Notes under the pieces: model-generated | What the model was told of the DNA's origin: nothing | Database searches by the model: none | The model's input: the letters and a program-made list of their open reading frames with translations, nothing else | Part shown: positions 36,729 to 46,719 of the stretch, piece after piece | Layout: each line of letters starts with the position of its first letter | Position numbering within the stretch: position 1 is the stretch's first letter | Translations under genes and position numbers: made by a program | Source: CAILUF01 sp964505265 | GTDB taxonomy: Bacteria; Pseudomonadota; Alphaproteobacteria; Rickettsiales; UBA1997 | Assembly (NCBI GenBank): GCA_964505265.1 | Contig: CAZDGN010000002.1 | Span: 62,001-126,000 of the forward strand | Length of the DNA stretch: 64,000 nt | Direction: 5' to 3'

Positions 36729-39136
36729 AAGAATGTCTTCATTGCAAAAATATTTTACTAGAAAACCAAGTAAATTTTTGTTGCGATGGTTGTGAATATG
36801 GCTTTAATATTATTAATAACAATGGATTAAGTAATTATTATTTAAATAGAATTTCGGATTTTAACATTTCCATTAAGCCAGAAAGGTCGCAAGATGATTT
36901 TATTATTGAAGATTATTGCAAGATATCGCATACAGACCATAAGACCATTAATTTGGCAATTCCCGCTATTACCTGTGGTGCTTGTGTCTGGCTAATAGAA
37001 AGCTTGCTTAAAAAGCAAGAACAAGTAATTTATGCTCGTGTAAACCTAACTCAAAAAATTCTAGAATTAACTTGGCAGGGTGATTTTGCTATCGGTAAAA
37101 AATTGATTAATTTAATCAATAATATTGGCTATAAAGCATTGCCAATTGAGGAAGAATATCTTAGAGAAGTTGAGCAAAAATTTGATAATCAAATTTTTAA
37201 AGCTTTGGCAGTTGCTGGATTTGGTGTTGGAAATATTATGCTCTTTTCTTTTGCTCTGTGGTTTGATGGCAATAATGAAATATCAGGAATAACCCGTCAA
37301 TTTTTATATATTTTATCATCAATTATTGCATTGCCTGTCATAATTTATTCGGGTCGGATTTTTTTTACATCCGCATATAAATCGACAATAAAAGGCTTCC
37401 CTAATATGGATTTAGCTATTTCTATCGCAATAATTTTGGCAACAATTGTAAGTATAGTTCAAACTTATAGAATTGGAAGCGATGTATATTTTGATTCGGT
37501 GGTTATGCTAATTTTTTTTCTGTTGATTGGGCGTTATCTTGATTATAAAGCTCGAAAAAAAATATTTAACATAACTTCAGAATTTTCCTTATTGCAAACC
37601 ACCATTGGCAAAGTAGAAATTGATGGTAAGATTGTTTTAATTCCAAGTAAAAAATTAAAAAAAGATATGGTTTTGTTGGTAGCAACTGGTGAAAAAATTG
37701 CCTGCGATGGTGAGGTTATAGAGGGGGAGGCGGTGGTTAATAACTCCTTGATTTCAGGAGAAATAATACCCGTAAATATCAAGATAGGTCAAGAGGTGTT
37801 CGGGGGTAGTATAAATATGGGCGATCCAATCAAAGTAAGAATTTCAAAAAATATTAATGACTCACTATTGTCTAAAATCATTGAGCTTATTGCCAAAATA
37901 GAATTTAAGAAAAATACCTATATTAGAATTGCTGATAATTTCTCAAAATATTATACCCCCGCGGTTCATCTTATAGCTTTTTTGACATTTATATACTGGT
38001 TTTTTTATCGTAATAACCTATGGGATTTGGCATTAATGAAGGCGACAGCGGTTTTAATTATCACCTGTCCATGTGCACTGGCATTAGCAATTCCTATTGC
38101 TCAATCTCTCGCGGTGGCAAACTTTGTAAAAAAAGGCATCATCATAAAAAATGGCGAAGTATTAGAGAAATTAGAAAAAATCGATTATGTTGTTTTTGAT
38201 AAAACAGGAACTATTACAGTTGGGGAGCCAATTCTGATAGGGATTTATAACATTGTCGACAATCAATATAAAGAGATTTCACTTGATGATATTAGTCATC
38301 ATAATAATATTGCAATCGCATACAATATTGCTAAATTTAGTTCGCATCCAATTGCAAAATCAATCACAAAATCATTAGATAAATATGTTATAAATAAAAA
38401 TTATGAATTGAAAACCTCGGCAATTCAAGGTTCAGGAATTTCTGGTAATATTGATGGAAAAGAATATCGGATTGGTAATAAAGAATATTGTAAAATAAAT
38501 TTTGAATTTGATAAAATTAATATATTATTCGACGAATTTGAAAGTGAATTATCTAGTTTTTTTAGAGGAGAAAATTGTCAATATCTATTCATATTTAAGG
38601 ATAAAATTAAAAAAAATTGTCGTGAATTAATTGATTTTTTACTGGCAGAAAATAAGAAAATCATTTTGTTGTCGGGAGATAAAAAGCAAGAGGTAGAACG
38701 CATTGCCAAAATAACCAGAATAAATCAATTTTACTGGCAAAAAAATCCAATTGAAAAAGCTGAAATTATTCAAAAACTTAAAGATGAAGGCAATAAAATT
38801 CTAATGATAGGAGATGGTCTTAACGATGCTCCTTCTCTAGCTTTAGCCGATATATCCTTATCGTTTTCCAAGGCGGTTGATTTATCACAAAATATTGCTG
38901 ATATATTGATTGAAGGCGATAATTTATCGGCAGCAATTTATTTAATTAAATTTGCTAAAAAAACCTTTAAAATTATGAAGCAAAATTTGGCAATTGCACT
39001 TATTTACAATATTTTTGCCGTGCCGTTTGCCATAGCTGGTTATATCGTGCCATTATTCGCAGCAATTGCAATGTCTAGCTCTTCGCTATTGGTTACCATA
39101 AACTCGCTAAAATTAAATTATAAAAATAAATTATGA
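36725..39136 (+). CDS. fixI: Copper-exporting P1B-type ATPase for cbb3 oxidase assembly
   Basis: FixI/CcoI moves copper across the inner membrane for insertion into cbb3 oxidase. The 803-residue protein begins with a cysteine cluster (CLHC at 4-7, then CCDGC near 20-24), followed by a heavy-metal domain with CGACVWLIESL. P1B motifs follow: ITCPCALALAIP (CPC), DKTGTI (phosphorylation Asp), SSHPIAKS (HP motif) and IGDGLNDAPSLALADIS. The unusual first cysteine domain is characteristic of FixI. Coupled by ATGA overlaps to fixH and ccoS. Confidence 0.94.
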   Translation: MKECLHCKNILLENQVNFCCDGCEYGFNIINNNGLSNYYLNRISDFNISIKPERSQDDFIIEDYCKISHTDHKTINLAIPAITCGACVWLIESLLKKQEQVIYARVNLTQKILELTWQGDFAIGKKLINLINNIGYKALPIEEEYLREVEQKFDNQIFKALAVAGFGVGNIMLFSFALWFDGNNEISGITRQFLYILSSIIALPVIIYSGRIFFTSAYKSTIKGFPNMDLAISIAIILATIVSIVQTYRIGSDVYFDSVVMLIFFLLIGRYLDYKARKKIFNITSEFSLLQTTIGKVEIDGKIVLIPSKKLKKDMVLLVATGEKIACDGEVIEGEAVVNNSLISGEIIPVNIKIGQEVFGGSINMGDPIKVRISKNINDSLLSKIIELIAKIEFKKNTYIRIADNFSKYYTPAVHLIAFLTFIYWFFYRNNLWDLALMKATAVLIITCPCALALAIPIAQSLAVANFVKKGIIIKNGEVLEKLEKIDYVVFDKTGTITVGEPILIGIYNIVDNQYKEISLDDISHHNNIAIAYNIAKFSSHPIAKSITKSLDKYVINKNYELKTSAIQGSGISGNIDGKEYRIGNKEYCKINFEFDKINILFDEFESELSSFFRGENCQYLFIFKDKIKKNCRELIDFLLAENKKIILLSGDKKQEVERIAKITRINQFYWQKNPIEKAEIIQKLKDEGNKILMIGDGLNDAPSLALADISLSFSKAVDLSQNIADILIEGDNLSAAIYLIKFAKKTFKIMKQNLAIALIYNIFAVPFAIAGYIVPLFAAIAMSSSSLLVTINSLKLNYKNKL

Positions 39137-39294
39137 ATGTTTTAATTTTTTTAATTCCTTTAACCTTGATAATGAGTCTAGCGGGTTTACTGGCATTTCT
39201 TTGGTGCACTAAAAATAAACAATATGATGATTTGGAAGGATCATCAAGAAGAATTCTTTTTGATGATTATGATATAAAAAAACCAAAAAATTAA
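39133..39294 (+). CDS. ccoS: cbb3-type oxidase assembly protein CcoS
   Basis: A 53-residue protein: N-terminal membrane segment (about 3-24), the AFLWCTKNKQYDDLE segment and a short acidic tail ending near KKPKN. The FLW-x6-QYDDLE pattern is the CcoS signature. The ATG overlaps the fixI stop as ATGA, completing a fixH-fixI-ccoS set. Confidence 0.88.
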   Translation: MNVLIFLIPLTLIMSLAGLLAFLWCTKNKQYDDLEGSSRRILFDDYDIKKPKN

Positions 39295-39415
39295 TAAATA
39301 AATTGTTTTTTAAATTGCATTAATTTAAAAATATTTTATAACTATATTTAGGCTTTAACTATTCCCATAATTAGCATAAAATTGTTTTATGGTGAAAATA
39401 AATTATTATAATTTT

Positions 39416-40381
39416 ATGAAAAATAACTCGAAACAATTTCTAATTTTCTCCCTAGTTCTTTTGTTTGCAGGTTGTCAAAAAACCAATAATGGTCAGCCAA
39501 CTGAAGTAAGATTTGTTGATTTGCAAGGTAAGCCTAAGCCTATTAAAACAAGAGTTCCAGAGGCCAATGCCAAAATAATGTCTGGGCAAATGAGTCATAG
39601 TGATAATTTGGAAGCAAATACTGCAAATATTAAAAATAAATCAAGTGATTTTAGCTTGGAAAACTATAAAAGGAATTTTGCCAATTCTAGTAATTCTCAA
39701 AATAAGGTTGGGGTTATTGAAAACGAAAATAGCTCTAGTGCAGAGCAGACTGTGGAATATGATTTGGGGTTAGAAACTAATGTCAAAAAAACTGAAAAAA
39801 ACGATTATGAAAACGAAAAAAATGAATTGAATCAAGATAGTTCAATTGTAAAAAATAACAATAAATCTGAAATTTTTGAAGAAGATTTGGAAAATTCTCA
39901 ATCTAGTAAAGTTGCTTCCTCAAAAAATCTTTATAAAAAAAATGCAACCGATGTAAATCAAGATGAAGATGGAAATAAAATAATTACCTATTCAACAAAA
40001 AAATATAAAAAAACCTCTAGAGCTGACAGCAAAGAGTTTGCGGCTGAAAATAATCAAGATTTTAATGACTCTAGCATCGAAGAAGAGGAAGAAAATGGGT
40101 ATAAAAACAAAAATAAAAAATTTGCTAAAATCTCAAAATATTCAACTGGCATAAGAGGTCGTTATTATGTTCAAGTTGGAGCATTCAATAATTCTTCTGG
40201 AGCAAGAGAAAAGCTAGGTTTAATCGCCAATCAAAAAAATGGTAAAGTAATAATTGCCAATATTAATGATCGTAAAATTTATCGTTCAGTTTTTGGACCT
40301 TACTTATCAAAAAATCAGGCATTAAAAGTTAAAAAATCCATAGAAAATAACGGCAATGAAGCAATAATAATTAGAAATTAA
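39416..40381 (+). CDS. SPOR-domain lipoprotein
   Basis: From the ATG at 39416 the protein is 321 residues with a lipoprotein signal (LLFAGC lipobox, Cys about 21). A long low-complexity region rich in Asn, Ser, Glu and Lys (about 40-245) follows, then a C-terminal SPOR domain (about 248-320; YYVQVGAFNNSSGAREKL and FGPYLSKNQALKVK). SPOR domains bind denuded peptidoglycan at the division septum. It lacks the RlpA double-psi barrel. An upstream ATG at 39389 gives a less convincing signal peptide. The next gene is another lipoprotein, then a D,D-carboxypeptidase. Confidence 0.85.
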   Translation: MKNNSKQFLIFSLVLLFAGCQKTNNGQPTEVRFVDLQGKPKPIKTRVPEANAKIMSGQMSHSDNLEANTANIKNKSSDFSLENYKRNFANSSNSQNKVGVIENENSSSAEQTVEYDLGLETNVKKTEKNDYENEKNELNQDSSIVKNNNKSEIFEEDLENSQSSKVASSKNLYKKNATDVNQDEDGNKIITYSTKKYKKTSRADSKEFAAENNQDFNDSSIEEEEENGYKNKNKKFAKISKYSTGIRGRYYVQVGAFNNSSGAREKLGLIANQKNGKVIIANINDRKIYRSVFGPYLSKNQALKVKKSIENNGNEAIIIRN

Positions 40382-40386
40382 TTACA

Positions 40387-41091
40387 ATGAATATTGTTTT
40401 TAAAAAAACAGTAATTGGTTTTGTTTTGGTTTTAAATTTAGCATCTTGTTCAAATAATTTATCTAATTTTTCATCAAATGATTTATTTGAGGCAAGATTT
40501 AAAAGTGATACCGATAAAATTAATAAAATAAGAACATTAAATGAAGAAAAATCAGTTTTTGGTTTTTTGGGTTCGGATTCAGACATCGATTATAAAAATC
40601 CAAGTAATTTTCAAACTCCTGATCGACAAAATTTACCTTCGAAAACTTTAGCAAATAAATATAATTATGTGGATATATCTTATCTGGGTAGCAAAAATGC
40701 TCAGCATTTTCCTGATCTTGAAACTTATCAACAAGGCATTGCCAACAATCCAGATAGCGGCTTAGACCCGAATGTTTTTGAGATTTCATATAGCACCTAT
40801 CTAAATAAGCCCTTCAATAATTTAGGTGAAGATTTTGACAAAATTAATATTCCAATTCAAGATGGATATGGGATAAAATCTTCGGCATCGGATAAAAACT
40901 ATAATTTAGTGCCGATTGCAAGTTTACAAAATGCTATTAAAACTATTATTGAATCGAGATCACAGGTGGATCTAGAAATTACTAGAAAATTAATTGTTGA
41001 AAGAAAAAATTTGCTTCGAAAAAAGCAGTTGGAATATTATAAAGAAAAAAACGATTATGTTAAATTCTTTGAGAATAACTTATCGGGATAA
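40387..41091 (+). CDS. Hypothetical lipoprotein
   Basis: A 234-residue protein with a convincing lipoprotein signal peptide (VLVLNLASC, Cys near 22) and a mostly polar remainder that is rich in Asn, Asp and Ser; the C-terminal 40 residues are helical and basic (RKLIVERKNLLRKKQLEYY). No family is recognised. It starts 5 nt after the SPOR lipoprotein and so is probably in the same operon and envelope-related. Confidence 0.6.
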   Translation: MNIVFKKTVIGFVLVLNLASCSNNLSNFSSNDLFEARFKSDTDKINKIRTLNEEKSVFGFLGSDSDIDYKNPSNFQTPDRQNLPSKTLANKYNYVDISYLGSKNAQHFPDLETYQQGIANNPDSGLDPNVFEISYSTYLNKPFNNLGEDFDKINIPIQDGYGIKSSASDKNYNLVPIASLQNAIKTIIESRSQVDLEITRKLIVERKNLLRKKQLEYYKEKNDYVKFFENNLSG

Positions 41092-41205
41092 TTTATAATA
41101 TTTTTCAAATAAAATTCTACCAAGATACTTATTTAGCAATTAGTTATATCAGGCTTTAGGGTAAAGACACAGGATTAAGATTTTAAAGTATTATTTAAAA
41201 AGTTA

Positions 41206-42423
41206 ATGCAAAATTTTGTTAAAATACAATATATTTTAAGGCATATTATTGCTATTTTTTTAGCAATAATATTACTAAACCATAAAGTTAACAATGCTTT
41301 TGCCAGCATTGCTTATCAATATCTAGAAAATGCAAGCTATTATTTGTTAATTGATGCAGACACTTCGGAAATTCTTAAATCTCGCAATATAAATGAAAAA
41401 ATTTCTCCATCATCAATGACCAAATTAATGACTGCTTATGTGGTTTTTGATCAAGTTAAAAAAGGTAATGTAAATTTACAAAATCGTTGCCTAATTGGCA
41501 AAGATGCTTGGCGTAAAAGTGGCTCCTCGATGTTTTTAAATTATGGTGATGTGGTTTCGGTTGATGATTTGCTTAAAGGGCTATTAGCAGTTTCGGCAAA
41601 TGATGCGGCGATTGCACTAGCCCAAACCACCGCAAATAGTTATGAGCATTTTATTAATTTGATGAATATAAAAGCCAAAGAGTTAAATATGAATAATTCG
41701 CACTTTATGAACCCCCATGGACTTCATCAAGATGGCCATTATATGACGTTAAAAGATTTGGCGACCCTAATAATAAGGCTTTATAATGATTTTCCACAAT
41801 ATGCACAATATTTGAGTATTCCTGAATTTACCTATCGCAACATTACCCAAAAAAATCGAAACCCGTTGATTAAAAATCACTACGAAGGAATTGTAGGTGG
41901 CAAAACTGGTCATACCAATCAAGGGGGATATGGCTTGGTTACTTTGGTTAAAAGAGATAATCGTAGATTGGTTGCAGTTGTTAATAAGGCACCAACTCCA
42001 AAAATTCGTGAAAATATTATTACTGAATTATTGGATTATGGATTTAATAATTTTAAAAAAATTTACATATTTGAAAAAGGGGATGAGGTTACTAAAATCA
42101 ATGTTTGGTTAGGAAATAAAAAGCAAATTAAGGGGATAATAAATCAATCAATTAATTTTAATGTTAACAGAGAAATAAATATCGATGATATTAAAGTAGA
42201 GATAAAATATAAATCACCACTATATGCACCAATTAAAAAAAATGATGTTATAGGAACAATGCAAATTAATATCAACGGTTATGAAACAAAAAATTTCGAC
42301 ATTTTTGCAAAAGAAAATATTGACAAGGTTGGATTTATAAGAAAAATTAAAAGAATATTAGAATATAAAATTAAAAATTATTTCCCTTGGCTTATAAAAC
42401 TAAGTGATTCACAAAACTCTTAA
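41206..42423 (+). CDS. dacF: D-alanyl-D-alanine carboxypeptidase (PBP5/6 family)
   Basis: It trims the terminal D-Ala from peptidoglycan stem peptides in the periplasm. The 405-residue protein has a signal peptide (about 1-33), the SxxK motif S70-M-T-K73, the SxN motif S130-A-N132, KTG at 233-235 in GGKTGHTNQGG, and a C-terminal PBP5-like beta domain. The presence of an active-site-intact enzyme implies that a peptidoglycan wall is made. Confidence 0.92.
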   Translation: MQNFVKIQYILRHIIAIFLAIILLNHKVNNAFASIAYQYLENASYYLLIDADTSEILKSRNINEKISPSSMTKLMTAYVVFDQVKKGNVNLQNRCLIGKDAWRKSGSSMFLNYGDVVSVDDLLKGLLAVSANDAAIALAQTTANSYEHFINLMNIKAKELNMNNSHFMNPHGLHQDGHYMTLKDLATLIIRLYNDFPQYAQYLSIPEFTYRNITQKNRNPLIKNHYEGIVGGKTGHTNQGGYGLVTLVKRDNRRLVAVVNKAPTPKIRENIITELLDYGFNNFKKIYIFEKGDEVTKINVWLGNKKQIKGIINQSINFNVNREINIDDIKVEIKYKSPLYAPIKKNDVIGTMQININGYETKNFDIFAKENIDKVGFIRKIKRILEYKIKNYFPWLIKLSDSQNS

Positions 42424-42445
42424 ATTAATTTAAACTAAAAAAATT

Positions 42446-42760
42446 ATGGATATCCAAAGACTAATGCAACAAGCACAAAAAGTGCAGGAAAAAATGAAAA
42501 AAATTGAGGCAGAAATTGCCGAAAAAGAATTTGAAGGCTCTGCAGGCGGTGGAATGGTAAAAGCAATATTGACTGGGAATGGCATTGCCAAGAAAATTAT
42601 TATTGACCTAAAATTAATCTCCGTTGATGAAAAAGAAATTTTGGAGGATTTAATTGTTGCTGCGTTCAATGATGCCAAGAAAAAATCTGATGAAGGGTCA
42701 AGCGAGGCAATAAAATCAGCAACCTCTGGAATTCCATTGCCCCCTGGATTTAAATTTTAA
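42446..42760 (+). CDS. ybaB: YbaB/EbfC nucleoid-associated protein
   Basis: A 104-residue DNA-binding dimer. IQRLMQQAQKVQEKMKKIEAE, FEGSAGGGMVKAILTGNG and SGIPLPPGFKF at the C-terminus are diagnostic. It usually follows dnaX; here it precedes trpF by 3 nt. Confidence 0.93.
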   Translation: MDIQRLMQQAQKVQEKMKKIEAEIAEKEFEGSAGGGMVKAILTGNGIAKKIIIDLKLISVDEKEILEDLIVAAFNDAKKKSDEGSSEAIKSATSGIPLPPGFKF

Positions 42761-42763
42761 AAA

Positions 42764-43393
42764 ATGAAAATCAAGCTATGCGGGTTTAATGATATTAATT
42801 CATTAAATTGTGCAATTGAAAGTCATTGTGATTTTTTGGGTTTTGTTTTTGTCAAAAATTCAATTCGAAATATTAGCTATAATCAAGCCAATATTTTTTC
42901 CAAAATCATTCCAAAAAATATTTCTAAAGTAGCGGTTGTGGTCAATGCCTCTATAAATGAAATCGAAAAAATAAATCATTCATTGCAGCCAGATTTTTTC
43001 CAATTTCATGGCAAAGAAAATATACAATATATTCAAGGTTTCAAAAAGAAATATCCTAATATTAAAATAATCAAAGCCTTTTCAATTCAAGAAAATAAAG
43101 ACCTTGAATCGATTGAAATATTTGAAAATGCCGTTGATTATTTTTTGTTTGACAATAAATCGCCCGGAAGTGGCAATAAATTTGATTGGGATTTGTTGAA
43201 AAATATTTACATTCAAAAACCATGGTTTTTATCAGGCGGCATTAATATCGAAAATATCGATGACGCCTCAAAAAAAACTAATGCAAAATTTTTTGATATT
43301 TCGTCAGGAATTGAAAAAGTAAGAGGACAAAAATCACCTGAATTAATAAGAAAATTAATGGAAAAATTTTATTCTTTAAAAAATCAATTATAA
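42764..43393 (+). CDS. trpF: Phosphoribosylanthranilate isomerase
   Basis: It catalyses the Amadori rearrangement in tryptophan synthesis. The 209-residue TIM barrel starts MKIKLCGFND with catalytic Cys6. It has FLGFVFVKNSIRNIS, the QFHGKE segment, the catalytic Asp in FDNKSPGSGNKFDW, and the phosphate-binding LSGGINIENI and DISSGIEKVRGQKS. No other trp gene is within the window. Presence of trpF is unusual for Rickettsiales outside amino-acid-prototrophic lineages. Confidence 0.92.
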   Translation: MKIKLCGFNDINSLNCAIESHCDFLGFVFVKNSIRNISYNQANIFSKIIPKNISKVAVVVNASINEIEKINHSLQPDFFQFHGKENIQYIQGFKKKYPNIKIIKAFSIQENKDLESIEIFENAVDYFLFDNKSPGSGNKFDWDLLKNIYIQKPWFLSGGINIENIDDASKKTNAKFFDISSGIEKVRGQKSPELIRKLMEKFYSLKNQL

Positions 43394-43454
43394 AATGTTG
43401 AATTGGAAATATTTTTAAATTATAATATTTCCTTGTTCTAAGATTAAAATATTT

Positions 43455-45455
43455 ATGCTTACAAAACTTCGAAATTTTATATTTGGAAATCCTCGCGATT
43501 TTTTTGATAAAGAAACCCGTAAAAGCCTTACTTTAGTAGCTTTTTTGGCTTGGGTTGGGCTTGGAGCTGACGGCATTTCATCATCATGCTACGGTCCAGA
43601 AGAGGCATTTGTAGCACTTGGCTCCCACGAAGAATTGGCAATCTATCTTGCTATCGCCACCGCATTCACAATATTTATAATTTCATTTGCTTATACTCAA
43701 GTTATTGAACTATTTCCAAATGGTGGAGGTGGCTATAGAGTTGCCACAAGATTGCTTGGTAAATATGCGGGATTGGTTTCGGGTTCGGCATTAATAGTTG
43801 ATTATGTATTAACCATTTCAATTTCAATTGCTAGCGGTGTTGATGCAATTTTTAGTTTTTTGCCAAAAGATATGCAAAGTATTAAAATGTTAGTGGCAAT
43901 TTTAATGATATGTTTTTTGGCTTTTCTTAATCTTCGGGGCATGAAAGAGTCGATTAAATTTTTATTGCCGATTTTTTTAGGATTTATTTTTACTCATTTT
44001 TTTTTAATAATTCACGGAATAGTTGCTCATGGTTTTGGGCTTCCAGCATTGATCCCTCATGCGGTTCAAGAGACAAGCGAAATGAAAAATACTATGGGTT
44101 GGGTTTTCGTTTTGTCGATTTTTTTAAAGGCCTTTTCGATGGGAGGAGGAACATATACTGGATTGGAAGCGGTATCAAATAATGTTAACACTTTATCGGA
44201 GCCAAGAGTAAGAACCGCAAAAATCACAATGTTTTTGGTGGCAACATCATTAGCTTTTATGGCGGCAGGAATTATCATTTTATACTTACTTTGGGGTGTT
44301 TCTAAAACACCGGGTCAAACCTTAAATGCTACCACTTTTTATGCTATAACTGAAGGCTGGTATTATAAAGATATTAGTCTTGGAAAATTTATTGTACCAA
44401 TTGTATTGATTTTTGAGGCTGGCTTATTAATAGTTGCGGCCAATGCTGGATTTTTGGCGGGTCCGAATGTTATTGCCAATATGGCCAATGATGAATGGAT
44501 GCCTAAATCATTTAGCTCATTATCAAGTAGATTGGTGGTAAAAAATGGCATTTTATTTATGACAATTTGTGCTATTGCCACTCTGATAATTACTGGTGGG
44601 TCGGTGCATATATTGGTAGTTTTATATTCAATTAATGTGTTTATAACCTTTTCATTGTCGCTTCTGGGTTTAACAATTTATTGGATCCGTCATCGTAAGC
44701 GCCAAAAGACTTGGCTTCGCAAATTAATCGTTTCATCAAGTGGTTTTGTGGTGTGTTTTTCGATTTTATTAATTACAATAATTGAAAAATTTTACGAAGG
44801 CGGTTGGATTACGCTTTTAATCACCTCATTATTTATTTCAATTGGCTGGATAATCAAAAATATCTATGTGCGATTTAAGAAAAATTTAAGCCTTAAGGAA
44901 ATGGACTTCATCTCTTGTCAGGAGCAATGTTTAAGCCCATCATCGATTCTTGAGGCTCCAGATAAAAAAGCCCCAACTGCAGCGATTATTGTCGACCAAA
45001 CTTTTGGAAGTGGGATGAATTGTTTGTTGCAAATTAAAAAATTATTTCCCGGTATTTTTAAAAATTTTATCTTTGTAACCGTTGGAGAGGTTGACTCAAA
45101 TACATTGCGCGAAGAGCATAAATGGAGAGATATGAGGCGCAAAACCAAATCAGTCGTTAGCAAATATAAAAATTATTGCAACGCCAATGGTCGCTTTGCT
45201 AAGGCTTATGTTGGATATGATACTGATATTGTAGAAAAACTTACGCAATTAACGGATAGGGTTGCCAAAGATTACGAAAATGTGATATTTTTTGGCACCA
45301 AATTTATATTTGATAATGAGAATATTTTTACACAATTATTATTTAACCATGTGCCTTATATTATGCAAAGAAGACTTCATGTTAAGGGCTTGAATATGGT
45401 TATTTTGCCCATGAAAATAGATGATAACAAAACCAAAAACCAATTAACTAAATGA
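43455..45455 (+). CDS. APC-superfamily permease with C-terminal cytosolic domain
   Basis: This 666-residue protein has about twelve membrane segments between 20 and 480, then a soluble domain (about 490-655). The first helix region contains GADGISSSCYGPEEAFVALG, a variant of the SSxxYxxEE motif of APC transporters related to the KimA potassium importer and to amino-acid permeases. The soluble domain (starting AAIIVDQTFGSGMNCLLQIK) has an alternating strand-helix pattern compatible with a nucleotide-sensing UspA-like fold. Substrate (K+ or amino acid) is not resolved. It overlaps the next gene by 4 nt. Confidence 0.78.
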   Translation: MLTKLRNFIFGNPRDFFDKETRKSLTLVAFLAWVGLGADGISSSCYGPEEAFVALGSHEELAIYLAIATAFTIFIISFAYTQVIELFPNGGGGYRVATRLLGKYAGLVSGSALIVDYVLTISISIASGVDAIFSFLPKDMQSIKMLVAILMICFLAFLNLRGMKESIKFLLPIFLGFIFTHFFLIIHGIVAHGFGLPALIPHAVQETSEMKNTMGWVFVLSIFLKAFSMGGGTYTGLEAVSNNVNTLSEPRVRTAKITMFLVATSLAFMAAGIIILYLLWGVSKTPGQTLNATTFYAITEGWYYKDISLGKFIVPIVLIFEAGLLIVAANAGFLAGPNVIANMANDEWMPKSFSSLSSRLVVKNGILFMTICAIATLIITGGSVHILVVLYSINVFITFSLSLLGLTIYWIRHRKRQKTWLRKLIVSSSGFVVCFSILLITIIEKFYEGGWITLLITSLFISIGWIIKNIYVRFKKNLSLKEMDFISCQEQCLSPSSILEAPDKKAPTAAIIVDQTFGSGMNCLLQIKKLFPGIFKNFIFVTVGEVDSNTLREEHKWRDMRRKTKSVVSKYKNYCNANGRFAKAYVGYDTDIVEKLTQLTDRVAKDYENVIFFGTKFIFDNENIFTQLLFNHVPYIMQRRLHVKGLNMVILPMKIDDNKTKNQLTK

Positions 45456-46717
45456 GTATAATTGAATTCGAAATAATCATAATTCTGGGATTATTGGTAA
45501 TGGCTGGTTTAATTTCATGTTTTGAAACTTCTATTACCGCTTCGTCTCGTGCCAAAATTAATCGCCTTGAAAATGAGGGCAATCTAAAGGCAAAAAGAAT
45601 ATTAAAATTATTAAAAAATCGCGAAAAAATAGTTAGTGTTATGCTTCTTGCTAATAATGCTACCAACATAATTGCATCGGCACTTACAACTAAATTATTA
45701 TTGGAATTATTTGGCGAAATTGGTGTGGTTTACGCCACTTTTTTTCTAACCATAATAGTTATAGTTTTTGGCGAAATATTGCCAAAAACTTTAGCCATTC
45801 AATTTCCTGAAAAATGTGCAATTCTATTTTGTCCTTTAATTGAAATTTTATATAAAATTTTTTCACCAATCGTTGAAATAATTCAAAAAATAATTGATTT
45901 TTGTATTAATATTCTACACTTTAAAAAAAACATTAAAACCAAAGAATCAGAGCTTGAAGAAATCCGCGATACCCTTGATTTAAAGGCTAAAGAGGGAACA
46001 ATTTATAAATATGATAAGGATTTGCTTGACGGAGTTCTTGATTTAGCTGATACCGAAATTAGCGAAATTATGGTTCATCGTAAAGATGTGGAGTCGATTA
46101 ATCGAGATTTAAAAAATTCTGAAATTTTTAAAAAAGCCATTGATATTGGTTTCACAAGAATTCCACTGTGGAGAGGAAGCAAAGATAATATTGTTGGAAT
46201 TTTAAATGTCAGAAAATTATTGAAAGCATTATATTTCTTTAAAGATGATATTGAAAAATTTAGCTTAGATATTGCCAGTTCGCAACCATTTTTTTCACCA
46301 AAAAGCAACAACTTGCGTTCACAACTTTTTGCATTTAGAAAAAATAAAAGACGATTGGCAGTTGTTATTGATGAATACGGTGTTTTTCAAGGAATTGTGA
46401 CCCTTGAAGATATATTGGAAGAAATAGTTGGGGAAATCAAGGAGCAAGATGAAAATAACGAAATTAATATCATTAAAACTAAATCTGGAACTTTTAAAAT
46501 TACTGGCAAAACTCTGGTTCGAGATATTAATAAAAAACTGGATTTAAATATTGCAGAAAATGACGAAGCCCACAATATTTCGGCCTATATCATAAATTAT
46601 TTAGGCAGAATACCTGAAGAGCGCGAAAGTTTTATCATCAACAAAATTGGTTTTGAAATTTTGAAAAAAAGAGATAATAATTTAGTGTTAATTAAAGTTA
46701 AAAAAATCCGAGAATAA
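45452..46717 (+). CDS. CNNM/CorC-type membrane protein (DUF21-CBS-CorC_HlyC)
   Basis: A 421-residue protein with an N-terminal DUF21 membrane domain (about 1-180, several segments; VFGEILPKTLAIQFPEK is the conserved loop). A CBS pair (about 200-320; SEIMVHRKDVESI and FTRIPLWRGSKDNIVGIL) and a C-terminal CorC_HlyC domain (about 335-420) follow. The family includes Mg2+ exporters. A second, soluble CorC lies at 16155. It is coupled to the APC permease (4-nt overlap) and followed by gltX after 2 nt. Confidence 0.9.
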   Translation: MSIIEFEIIIILGLLVMAGLISCFETSITASSRAKINRLENEGNLKAKRILKLLKNREKIVSVMLLANNATNIIASALTTKLLLELFGEIGVVYATFFLTIIVIVFGEILPKTLAIQFPEKCAILFCPLIEILYKIFSPIVEIIQKIIDFCINILHFKKNIKTKESELEEIRDTLDLKAKEGTIYKYDKDLLDGVLDLADTEISEIMVHRKDVESINRDLKNSEIFKKAIDIGFTRIPLWRGSKDNIVGILNVRKLLKALYFFKDDIEKFSLDIASSQPFFSPKSNNLRSQLFAFRKNKRRLAVVIDEYGVFQGIVTLEDILEEIVGEIKEQDENNEINIIKTKSGTFKITGKTLVRDINKKLDLNIAENDEAHNISAYIINYLGRIPEERESFIINKIGFEILKKRDNNLVLIKVKKIRE

Positions 46718-46719
46718 TT

